NCBI GenBank assembly: GCA_046706145.1
Contig: JBJKPP010000268.1
Coordinates: 1 to 11,995, forward strand
Length of the DNA stretch: 11,995 nt
Source of the DNA: JBJKPP01 sp046706145
GTDB taxonomy: Bacteria; Bacteroidota; Ignavibacteria; Ignavibacteriales; Ignavibacteriaceae
Direction of reading: 5' to 3'
A program made the position numbers and the translations under genes. Shown one piece after another: positions 1-6,097 of this stretch. Below the pieces are notes generated by a model. It was given only the letters and a program-made list of their open reading frames with translations. It made no database searches and was not told the origin of the DNA. The stretch's first letter is position 1. Each line of letters opens with the position of its first letter.

Positions 1-464
1 CTATTGTACGTCTTGAAGGAATTGAGAATGAATTAAATAGTGAACTGAAAACAATAAGATTTTCACACTTAAATTTACCTGCGGGACAGGCAGGCCACTA
101 TTCTAACGAGCAAGTTATTATTGTTGATTCTATAGGAATTTTATTGACTTTATACTCATATGCACATATCGCTTTTGTAGGTGGGAGCTTTAAACAAAAT
201 ATTCACAATACTCTTGAGGCTGCTGTTTACGGCATTCCCGTTTTATATGGACCTAAAATCGATAAATCTAATGAGGCTAAACAATTAGCTAAATTAGGCG
301 GCGGTATTGTTGTTGAGAATACAAAACAGGCATACAAGAAGATTAGAACATTACTACTAAACGAGCAAGAGAGAAAAGCAAAAGGAGAAATCAATTACAA
401 CTTTGTACATGAAAACCTCGGGGCAACAAACAGGATCTTAGAAGAAATTTACAAGGTTATTTAG
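1..464 (+). CDS. waaA: 3-deoxy-D-manno-octulosonic acid (KDO) transferase, C-terminal part
   Basis: This is the 3' end of a gene that begins before the window; the reading frame is open from position 3 to the TAG at 462-464. The visible ~153 residues match the C-terminal half of the GT-B fold KDO transferase, which moves KDO from CMP-KDO onto lipid A precursor at the inner face of the cytoplasmic membrane during lipopolysaccharide synthesis. Diagnostic pieces are VDSIGILLTLYSYA, then AFVGGSF, then IHNTLEAAVYGIPVLYGP, which correspond to the conserved DTxGEL, FVGGS and HNxLEAA blocks. The C-terminal helix ends normally, so the 3' end is intact. A short GC-rich palindrome at 78-95 adds PAGQAG in the variable loop before the VDSIG block. 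The gene converges on the DinB-family gene and overlaps its stop by 8 bp. The family call is strong; the catalytic N-terminal domain cannot be seen. Confidence 0.9.
   Translation, partial: IVRLEGIENELNSELKTIRFSHLNLPAGQAGHYSNEQVIIVDSIGILLTLYSYAHIAFVGGSFKQNIHNTLEAAVYGIPVLYGPKIDKSNEAKQLAKLGGGIVVENTKQAYKKIRTLLLNEQERKAKGEINYNFVHENLGATNRILEEIYKVI
78..95. repeat. Short GC-rich palindrome in frame within waaA, encoding PAGQAG
   Basis: The sequence cctgcgggacaggcagg is an imperfect hairpin: cctgc(g) against ggcagg with a ggaca loop and one mismatch at position 83. It is far more GC-rich than the surrounding DNA. It occupies six whole codons and keeps the frame. It shares the cctgc...ggcagg core with the element at 973-993. 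I infer a dispersed REP-like palindrome that tolerates insertion in coding DNA. Confidence 0.6.
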
Positions 465-1011
465 GCAGGTTCAATAGATACTTCTCATTCAAAATATTTA
501 GGTGATGTTTTTCATGCCCCAAAATAATATAAAGAATTGCTCTTACTGAAATATTTTTGTTATTCGCCTTGCCCATTCTCAAGAAAATTTCTTTATCAAA
601 ACTTCCAAACAAGCGTATCGTTGATTTCCTTCCAATCTTGTAATCTTCAATTAAGTCGTTAATATTTTTAAGATTAAAATTTCCTTCTCTGACGTAATCA
701 TCCTGCTCAAAACCAGGCAGAGATTGAGACTCTCTTCTCGCTATAGATAAAGCCCTATAGCAAAAAATTCTTTCTGAATCATTCAAATGTCCAAGAACTT
801 CTTTTAGACTCCATTTATCTTTAGCATAAGAATATTCTGCTTGTTTATTTGTGAGGCCCGAAAAAATTTTAACTACTGACTCTGATTGAAGCTTTAATTG
901 CTCAATAGGATTAATGTCTCCCAATTCTGACAGATAATCCGAATAGAATTGGTCATATTCGTGGGGTTCAGGCCTGCCCGCAGCATAGGCAGGTTTACTT
1001 ATTTTCACCAT
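457..1011 (-). CDS. DinB-fold (DinB_2 family) putative metal-binding protein
   Basis: The 184-residue product has the features of the DinB/YfiT four-helix-bundle superfamily. These proteins usually bind a divalent metal through three histidines, and some act as thiol-S-transferases or related enzymes; the substrate here is unknown. The likely ligands are H75 in WSLKEVLGHLNDSER and H166 and H170 in GHEKHHLNIL, which gives the usual HxxxH spacing. ATG at 1009-1011 follows the isoaspartyl peptidase stop by 3 bp, with GGGA about 10 bases upstream, so translation is probably coupled. The N-terminus reads ISK-PAYAAGR-PEPHEYDQFY. Related proteins begin with a continuous KPxPxEYxxFY-like motif, so the seven residues encoded by the palindrome at 973-993 look inserted. 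The 3' end overlaps the waaA stop. Fold assignment is confident; biochemical role is not. Confidence 0.8.
   Translation of the reverse strand: MVKISKPAYAAGRPEPHEYDQFYSDYLSELGDINPIEQLKLQSESVVKIFSGLTNKQAEYSYAKDKWSLKEVLGHLNDSERIFCYRALSIARRESQSLPGFEQDDYVREGNFNLKNINDLIEDYKIGRKSTIRLFGSFDKEIFLRMGKANNKNISVRAILYIILGHEKHHLNILNEKYLLNLPK
973..993. repeat. Short GC-rich palindrome in frame within the DinB-family gene, encoding PAYAAGR
   Basis: On the plus strand cctgcc (973-978) and ggcagg (988-993) form a perfect 6-bp stem around a 9-base loop. The 21 bp are exactly seven codons (residues 7-13) on the minus strand and split an otherwise continuous KPEPHEY motif. The ends match the waaA element at 78-95. 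This is a candidate mobile or REP-like palindrome fixed in frame. Confidence 0.65.
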
Positions 1012-1014
1012 TAT

Positions 1015-1995
1015 TTATTCCCAAATTTTTACTAAAAAAGTTCCATCGGAAGTAGCTACTCCTCTAAACATTCCGGTCGTATTAAATTCCATTACATAGT
1101 TACCATTTTTATCAACTGCTATTAAGCCCCCATCATTAGGTTGAAGGATTTTTTTGATAATTTCATCTGCAGCTTCCTTCACGGAATAACCTTTGTATGC
1201 CATTAAAGCGGACATATTAAAAGCTACCGCGTGTTTTATAAATTTCTCACCCCAGCCAGTACTGGAAACCGCGCAAGTTCGGTTGTCAGCATAAGTTCCG
1301 TCTCCAATTAAAGGAGAATCACCTATTCTTCCCGGCAGTTTGTTAGTCATTCCGCCAGTTGTTGTGCCTGCGGCTAAATTTCCATATTCATCTAAAGCAA
1401 CGCAACCAGTTGTGCCGTATTTTCCTTCTTCCAATTTTTTCTTCATTTCTTCAAGCTGCTTCTTTCTTTGAGGTGTGTCAAAATATGAGTCGGGAACAAG
1501 TTCAATACCCATCTTTTTTGCGAACACCTCCGCGCCCTGGTAAGCTAAAAGAACATGTGGTGTTTTTTCCATCACTAAACGCGCTAACTGAATCGGATGT
1601 TTAACATGCTCAACTCCTGCAACCGCTCCACATGCGAGGTCTCTTCCATCCATAATTGATGCATCCATCTCATGAGTTCCGTCTGCTGTATAAACAGCAC
1701 CAACACCGGCGTTAAACTTTGGGTCAGTTTCAAAATATGTTAGTACGCTATCGACAGCGTCAAGGCTTGTTCCACCATTAGAAAGTATTTTCCTTCCAAT
1801 TTCCAGAGCGTGCTTTAAAGAGTTAATATATTCTACTTTCACAGAATCGGGAATGTTTTTACTAATTGTACCGGCACCACCATGAATCACAATTACAAAT
1901 TTGTGTTTGGAAGATTTTGTTTTACTCGAAATATTAGGCATTATCAAAATAAAGATTAAAAATGCAAACGAGATTAATAAAAAGACCTTTTTCAT
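1015..1995 (-). CDS. Exported isoaspartyl peptidase / L-asparaginase (Ntn-hydrolase, plant-type)
   Basis: This belongs to the Ntn-hydrolase asparaginase family, which cleaves isoaspartyl dipeptides and/or L-asparagine after autocatalytic splitting into two subunits. Seen in order, counting from the chosen ATG at 1993-1995: an N-terminal hydrophobic stretch (about residues 3-22), VIHGGAGT, the SLDAV and NAGVGAVYTADG blocks, then YGTTGCVALD. There, T195 is the expected nucleophile at the processing site. It is followed by TTTGGMTNKLPGRIGDSPLIG and the substrate-loop STGWGE. I prefer this start to the in-frame ATG at 2043 for two reasons: it has a good AGGGG Shine-Dalgarno 9 bases upstream and begins directly with a MKK-plus-hydrophobic signal peptide. 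The longer start would lie inside the NUDIX gene. E. coli IaaA is cytoplasmic, so an exported version suggests degradation of damaged peptides or asparagine in the periplasm. The gene follows NUDIX by 25 bp and precedes the DinB gene by 3 bp. Confidence 0.88.
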   Translation of the reverse strand: MKKVFLLISFAFLIFILIMPNISSKTKSSKHKFVIVIHGGAGTISKNIPDSVKVEYINSLKHALEIGRKILSNGGTSLDAVDSVLTYFETDPKFNAGVGAVYTADGTHEMDASIMDGRDLACGAVAGVEHVKHPIQLARLVMEKTPHVLLAYQGAEVFAKKMGIELVPDSYFDTPQRKKQLEEMKKKLEEGKYGTTGCVALDEYGNLAAGTTTGGMTNKLPGRIGDSPLIGDGTYADNRTCAVSSTGWGEKFIKHAVAFNMSALMAYKGYSVKEAADEIIKKILQPNDGGLIAVDKNGNYVMEFNTTGMFRGVATSDGTFLVKIWE

Positions 1996-2020
1996 ATTAA
2001 GCCCCTGACTAAATGGTTTA

Positions 2021-2491
2021 TTATCCAGTATTAACGGCCTCACATAATCTATCTATGAAATCAATCTGTGAAGGATTTATTTTAATTTTTGCTACATTAA
2101 CTTCAAAGAATTCGCCTTTATCAACTTCCGGAAACTTCTGCATTTTACCTGACCGAATTGGCCATTCCAAATTAAACGTATTACTTTTTACTTGAACAGG
2201 GTCAGAATTTTTGACTGGAAAACTCCATGCGTAAACCTTTTTGCCGCTTTTTTGAATTACAGTACCTAAAGAAGTGAGTCTTCCGGCTGGGGTAATTCCC
2301 GTTTCCTCTTCAAATTCCCTTTTTGCAGCATCTAGCAAATCTTCGTCAGGTTCTACTAATCCTTTAGGAATGCCCCAGTAGCCATTATCTTTTTTCTCAA
2401 AGAAGGGACCGCCCGGATGCACCAAAAAAATTTTCAGCTTTCCTTCAGCTAAATGATACATCATTAAACCGGCACTGACTTTAGATGGCAT
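2021..2491 (-). CDS. NUDIX hydrolase (COG4119-like predicted NTP pyrophosphohydrolase)
   Basis: The 156-residue protein contains a complete NUDIX box, GX5EX7REUXEEXGU, from G44 to I66 (GLVEPDE, then REFEEETGI), so the Mg-binding glutamates E61-E63 are intact. The upstream HPGGPFFEKKDNGYWGIPKG segment is typical of the small NUDIX subfamily annotated as predicted NTP pyrophosphohydrolase. The substrate is not known from sequence; a role in removing damaged or excess nucleotides is only a family-level guess. It starts 28 bp after the exporter stop and lacks an obvious Shine-Dalgarno, so it probably depends on the upstream gene for transcription and perhaps translation. Its stop lies 25 bp before the chosen start of the isoaspartyl peptidase. 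Confidence 0.88.
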   Translation of the reverse strand: MPSKVSAGLMMYHLAEGKLKIFLVHPGGPFFEKKDNGYWGIPKGLVEPDEDLLDAAKREFEEETGITPAGRLTSLGTVIQKSGKKVYAWSFPVKNSDPVQVKSNTFNLEWPIRSGKMQKFPEVDKGEFFEVNVAKIKINPSQIDFIDRLCEAVNTG

Positions 2492-2519
2492 AGTTTCGAC
2501 ATGTTTATTACTTAGAAAA

Positions 2520-2843
2520 TTATTTAGTATAGACTTTCAATCCAACCAAACCTACAATTATCAAAAATATAAAAAATATTCTTATAAAATCCCGTGACTC
2601 ATCAAAGAGGATAATTCCCAACACAACAGTACCCACCACACCAATTCCAGTCCAAATAGAATACGCAGTACCTACAGGTAAAGTTCTGATTGAGTAAGAA
2701 AGTAGAACCATACTAAGAATTGCACTGACAACCGTAGCAACAGAAGGCCAGAATTTCGTGAATCCGTCAGAATACTTCATACATATTGCCCATCCTATTT
2801 CAAATAGGCCAGCTATAAATAATATCAACCAGTCCAAGGGCAT
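2520..2843 (-). CDS. gdx: Small multidrug resistance family transporter, guanidinium exporter Gdx/SugE type
   Basis: The 107-residue protein has four hydrophobic segments (about 4-24, 33-52, 58-78, 86-104) and is a typical SMR dual-topology dimer subunit in the inner membrane. The Gdx subtype couples guanidinium efflux to proton import. Residues placed as in characterised Gdx proteins are E15 (the proton/substrate carboxylate), W18, S44, Y61 and W64, inside LFEIGWA and PVGTAYSIWTGIG. The GTAYxxWTGIG motif favours the Gdx/SugE group over EmrE-like multidrug pumps. The ATG is preceded by GAGG with about 6 bases spacing and by a strong promoter-like sequence at 2889-2917. No guanidine riboswitch is visible in the short leader. 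It is apparently the first gene of a unit with the NUDIX, isoaspartyl peptidase and DinB genes. Confidence 0.9.
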   Translation of the reverse strand: MPLDWLILFIAGLFEIGWAICMKYSDGFTKFWPSVATVVSAILSMVLLSYSIRTLPVGTAYSIWTGIGVVGTVVLGIILFDESRDFIRIFFIFLIIVGLVGLKVYTK

Positions 2844-2888
2844 TTTACCTCATAATATGGTTCTATAGATGAAAATGTTGTTGTTGAA

Positions 2889-2917
2889 ATATAATGCAGG
2901 CTATTTATGAGTGTCAA
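2889..2917 (-). promoter_or_regulatory. Sigma70-like promoter of the gdx gene cluster
   Basis: On the minus strand, TTGACA (2917-2912) is followed by a 17-base spacer and TTATAT (2894-2889): a consensus -35 box and a good -10 box at optimal spacing. Transcription would start near 2882 and leave a leader of about 40 bases with GAGG before the gdx ATG. The -35 box abuts the stop codon of the NlpC/P60 gene, so the cluster need not be read through from rpoD. The match is seen; activity is inferred. Confidence 0.6.
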
Positions 2918-3592
2918 CTATCTGCTGGAAGAATCTTTGCTTGCAAAACTTTCAATTCGCCTCGCTCCCATAAATCTTGATAAATAATAATCAGACTTTA
3001 TGGAAGAAACAATAACCCCTTTTGACGAACTAGCGTGTGCAAAAAGGCCATCTCCTAAATAAATACCAACATGTCCTGGTTTTGTTAATCTTCTTGTGTC
3101 AAAAAAAACTAAATCTCCAAACTTCAGGTTTTTTATTCTGCTGATTTCCGTTCCTTCGGAATATTGTTCTACTGTAGTTCTGGGTAAATTATAAGAAAGA
3201 CAATCACTATATATTCTTTGTGTAAAAGCTGAACAATCAATTCCGGACTTTGAATCTCCGCCATATACATACGGAGTGTTTAAGTATCTAACTACCTCCA
3301 TTAAAACTTTTTCTCTGACTGATGAATTTCTTAAACTTTCATCATTTGTTAATGAAGAAATGTCGATGGATTTTTCGTCGGCAGGTAAATCTTCAGTATC
3401 GTTTGCAGTAGTTTGATTTTCACCATACCGTGGTGTGGGTGACTTGTTTTCAGTCTCTTGATTATGCTCTGAATAACGGATTGAATTAGAAGAAGAAGCA
3501 CATCCGAAATAGGAAACCATCGCCGCTACGGCGGTGAAAAGAATAAATATCCGTTTAACGCCGAATTTATCAATTTTCTTTACTGTTCTCAA
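2918..3592 (-). CDS. NlpC/P60 family cell-wall peptidase, probable lipoprotein
   Basis: The 224-residue product has an N-terminal hydrophobic segment (about 14-30) ending in SYFGC, a plausible though unusual lipobox with C31 as the lipidated residue. A polar, low-complexity linker (32-85) follows, then an NlpC/P60 domain (about 95-215). The catalytic triad is visible: C120 in SGIDCSAF, H174 in KPGHVGIYLG, and H186 in LFAHASS. Such enzymes cut peptide stems of peptidoglycan, usually gamma-D-Glu to diamino acid bonds, here in the periplasm and probably anchored to a membrane. The start is TTG (3592-3590), only 2 bases after the rpoD stop and without a clear Shine-Dalgarno. The next in-frame ATG is residue 25, which would remove most of the signal peptide, so TTG with coupled re-initiation is the best reading. 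Its stop touches the gdx promoter. Confidence 0.87.
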   Translation of the reverse strand: MRTVKKIDKFGVKRIFILFTAVAAMVSYFGCASSSNSIRYSEHNQETENKSPTPRYGENQTTANDTEDLPADEKSIDISSLTNDESLRNSSVREKVLMEVVRYLNTPYVYGGDSKSGIDCSAFTQRIYSDCLSYNLPRTTVEQYSEGTEISRIKNLKFGDLVFFDTRRLTKPGHVGIYLGDGLFAHASSSKGVIVSSIKSDYYLSRFMGARRIESFASKDSSSR

Positions 3593-3594
3593 GT

Positions 3595-4449
3595 CTAACC
3601 AAGATAAGCTCTTAAATTTTTGCTGCGTGATGCATGTCTGAGTCTTCTAATTGCTTTCTCTTTAATTTGTCTTACTCTTTCTCTGGTCAAGTTAAATTTC
3701 TCACCTATTTCCTCAAGAGTTAACGAATGTTCTTCATTCAGACCAAAATATAATTTAATTACTTCGGCTTCTCTTTCACTTAGTGTTGATAAAGCTCTAT
3801 CGATTTCAGACTTTAATGACTCCATCATTAATGTTTGGTCGGGAGTAGGCTGTTGATCATTTTGCAGAACATCAATTAATCTATTTTCCTCACCTTGAAC
3901 AAAAGGAGCGTCCATTGAAACATGTCGTCCCGCAACCTTCAACGCATCTGCAATTTCAGCGATATCCATTCCAAGTTCTGTAGCGAGTTCAGTAGCGTTT
4001 GGCTCTCTTTCAAATTCTTGTTCTAAATTACTATACGCTTTGCCAATCTTATTTAATGCTCCAACTCTATTAAGCGGAAGTCTTACAATTCTTGATTGTT
4101 CAGCTAAAGCCTGCAAAATCGACTGTCTTATCCACCATACCGCATAAGAGATAAATTTAAAGCCTCGTGTTTCATCAAATCGTTTTGCAGCTTTTATAAG
4201 ACCAAGGTTCCCCTCGTTAATCAAATCACCTAAAGAAAGTCCCTGGTTTTGATATTGTTTGGCAACGCTTACAACAAACCTTAGATTTGCTTTTGTCAGT
4301 TTCTCCAAAGCAATTTTGTCACCCTTCTTTATTTTAATTGCCAGGTCAACTTCTTCTTCGGGTTTTAGCAGGTCAACTTTGCCGATTTCTTGCAGGTATT
4401 TATCAAGAGACAGATTTTCCCGGTTGGTGAATTGTTTTGTTATTTTCAC
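3595..4449 (-). CDS. rpoD: Primary RNA polymerase sigma factor, Bacteroidota type
   Basis: The 284-residue protein is the short housekeeping sigma70 typical of Bacteroidota and relatives, lacking region 1.1 and the large non-conserved insert of E. coli RpoD. In order: region 1.2 (about 12-45), region 2 (50-120) with ANLRFVVSVAKQYQNQGLSLGDLINEGNLGL and the -10 recognition helix SYAVWWIRQSILQAL, region 3 (about 131-207, including GRHVSMDAP), and region 4 with helix-turn-helix TLEEIGEKFNLTRERVRQ (about 243-262), which contacts the -35 box. The position equivalent to E. coli T440 is leucine (RQSIL). The start is GTG (4449-4447) with GAGG about 7 bases upstream; translation gives MKITKQFTNRENLSLDKYLQ, which fits the N-terminus of Bacteroidota sigma factors. 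The NlpC/P60 gene follows after 2 bp. Confidence in identity is very high. Confidence 0.96.
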   Translation of the reverse strand: MKITKQFTNRENLSLDKYLQEIGKVDLLKPEEEVDLAIKIKKGDKIALEKLTKANLRFVVSVAKQYQNQGLSLGDLINEGNLGLIKAAKRFDETRGFKFISYAVWWIRQSILQALAEQSRIVRLPLNRVGALNKIGKAYSNLEQEFEREPNATELATELGMDIAEIADALKVAGRHVSMDAPFVQGEENRLIDVLQNDQQPTPDQTLMMESLKSEIDRALSTLSEREAEVIKLYFGLNEEHSLTLEEIGEKFNLTRERVRQIKEKAIRRLRHASRSKNLRAYLG

Positions 4450-4460
4450 GAGTTACCTCG
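4449..4460 (-). promoter_or_regulatory. rpoD ribosome binding site inside a small GNRA hairpin
   Basis: The minus strand reads CGAG-GTAA-CTCG-TG, a 4-bp stem closed by a GUAA tetraloop of the GNRA type. The stem contains the GAGG Shine-Dalgarno, and its last base is the G of the GTG start codon. The sequence supports GTG as the true start. Whether so short a stem limits translation is speculative. Confidence 0.4.
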
Positions 4461-4922
4461 TTATTTTTTGTAATCAAAATTCTTATAATATTTTTAACTT
4501 AATTATTTTATTGCATAAATACTGTGAATTAAATTAAGCTGAAAAATTTCTATCAAATTAATTTATATTACACAAATTGTAGAACAAAATATTGCTCTCA
4601 AAAATTGTGCACATTTTTTCTAAAGAAGAAAATATGAGAAACAGAAAATTTCAATGCAATCAAGAAATTCCCGTCAGTTATTAATGTAATTAATACCGAA
4701 TTCCTAACTATTACACAAGTCGTAATATTTAGATCTTAATATAATTGGAAGGAACTTGAGACTTAGATTTTTTTCAGCCAAAGAAAAACTCAAATACCAA
4801 TTTTAGAAAGAACAAAGAAATAAATGACTATCTTTTTATAAAAAATAATTTATGTTTTTATTAGATGCAAAACTTTTGACGAAATATTATAAAACTTAAA
4901 AATTCATCTACAGACATGAATA
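4450..4922. other. AT-rich intergenic region between deoB and rpoD, no gene found
   Basis: These 473 bp are strongly AT-rich and hold no convincing coding frame, tRNA or structured RNA on either strand. The rpoD promoter is expected in the part nearest 4450-4650. Several TTGnnn and TATAAA-like words occur there, but none pair at 16-18 bp spacing well enough to name. No clear terminator hairpin follows the deoB stop at 4923. Confidence 0.5.
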
Positions 4923-6083
4923 TTAGTCCAGAAAACTTTTCCCTTTAAGATTGTTTTTTATTCCATAATAATCTGCAACTGTTTTTCCTATATCTGAGAA
5001 AGTTTCTCTAACTCCTAAATTCTTTGGAGTCTCACCTTTTCTATAAAATAATAACGGTATGTATTCCCTACTGTGATCTGTACTTTTCATAGTGGGGTCA
5101 TTTCCGTGATCCGCAGTAATAATCAAAGCATCAGTTTTATCAAAGGAAGGAAGAAAGTCAGTAAGAAAGCGGTCAAACTCCATAAGCGCATCTGCAAAAC
5201 CCTTAGCATCATTTCGATGTCCGTAATAAACATCAAAATCAACTAGGTTAGTAAAGACAAATGAATCTTTTGATTCTTTTACAAGGGTTAAAAGATTTTG
5301 CATTCCTTCCTTGTTTGAGGTGGTCTTAAGAATTTTGTTTATTCCCCTATTGTTGAAGAGGTCACTTACCTTTCCAACTGAGATAGTGTTTACATGGTTT
5401 TCTTTTAAAATATCTAAAATTGTTTTGGAAGGTGGGTCTAAAGAAAAATCTTTCCTATTTGTGGTTCTATAATAATTATCATGCTCACCAATAAACGGTC
5501 TTGCTATAACTCTGCCAACAATAACCGGAGGCTTTAAAACTTCTGTTCTTGTAATTTTACATATTTCATACAACTTTATTAAGGGAATCACATCTTCGTG
5601 AGCAGCAATTTGGAACACAGAATCTGCTGAGGTATAAACTATGGGATAACCGGTTTTTACATGCTCATCTCCCAACTCTTTGATTATTTCTGTACCTGAA
5701 GCAGCTTTATTTCCTAAAACTCCTTTGCAACCTGTTAACCTTTTAAATTGCTCAATAATTTCATCTGGAAAACCGTTAGGGAAATAGGAGAAGTCCGTAT
5801 CAACATATAAGCCACCAATTTCCCAATGCCCAGTTGTAGAATCCTTGCCTTTTGAAACTTCTTTCAGTTTTCCAAAAGAGGCTAAAGCTTTTGGATTTTC
5901 TTTTATTCCTCTTATATAATTTATATTACCCAAGCCGAGTTTCTCTAAATTAGGAAGGTACAGTCCATTTACTGCTTCGGCAATATTGGATAAAGTACTG
6001 CTCCCTTCGTCGCCATAATTTTTAGCATCAGGCAATTCACCAATACCAACTCCGTCAAGGACTATCAAGAAAAAATTATTCAT
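4923..6083 (-). CDS. deoB: Phosphopentomutase
   Basis: Phosphopentomutase interconverts ribose (or deoxyribose) 1-phosphate and 5-phosphate in the cytoplasm, linking nucleoside salvage to the pentose phosphate pool. The 386-residue length is normal for the family of alkaline-phosphatase-fold enzymes. Metal-binding and catalytic positions are all visible: D10 in LDGVGIGELPDA, the phosphorylated threonine T84 in KDSTTGHWEIGG, D284 and H289 in VDFDVYYGH, D325 and H326 in ITADHGNDP, and H337 in STDHSRE. The cap domain lies between about residues 100 and 215. ATG at 6083 follows the GAF-protein stop by 14 bp without a clear Shine-Dalgarno, so the two genes are probably co-transcribed. No nucleoside phosphorylase or deoxyribose-phosphate aldolase gene is nearby, so the classical deo operon is not seen here. 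Confidence 0.96.
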   Translation of the reverse strand: MNNFFLIVLDGVGIGELPDAKNYGDEGSSTLSNIAEAVNGLYLPNLEKLGLGNINYIRGIKENPKALASFGKLKEVSKGKDSTTGHWEIGGLYVDTDFSYFPNGFPDEIIEQFKRLTGCKGVLGNKAASGTEIIKELGDEHVKTGYPIVYTSADSVFQIAAHEDVIPLIKLYEICKITRTEVLKPPVIVGRVIARPFIGEHDNYYRTTNRKDFSLDPPSKTILDILKENHVNTISVGKVSDLFNNRGINKILKTTSNKEGMQNLLTLVKESKDSFVFTNLVDFDVYYGHRNDAKGFADALMEFDRFLTDFLPSFDKTDALIITADHGNDPTMKSTDHSREYIPLLFYRKGETPKNLGVRETFSDIGKTVADYYGIKNNLKGKSFLD

Positions 6084-6097
6084 GAAAAATTTATTAC

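Noticed and set aside
1359..1604. Plus-strand frame opposite the isoaspartyl peptidase
   Set aside because: It is antisense to a well-supported enzyme gene, with no recognisable protein features.
1996..2043. Longer N-terminus for the isoaspartyl peptidase from ATG 2043
   Set aside because: It would overlap the NUDIX coding end, bury the signal peptide behind 16 polar residues, and ignore the AGGGG-ATG pair at the 1995 start.
3381..3400. ggcagg-containing words elsewhere (for example near 3385 and 7320) as further copies of the coding palindrome
   Set aside because: They lack the opposing cctgcc half and do not interrupt a conserved motif.
4876..4892. TTGACG followed by TATTAT on the plus strand after deoB
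   Set aside because: The spacing is far too short for a sigma70 promoter and no plus-strand gene follows.
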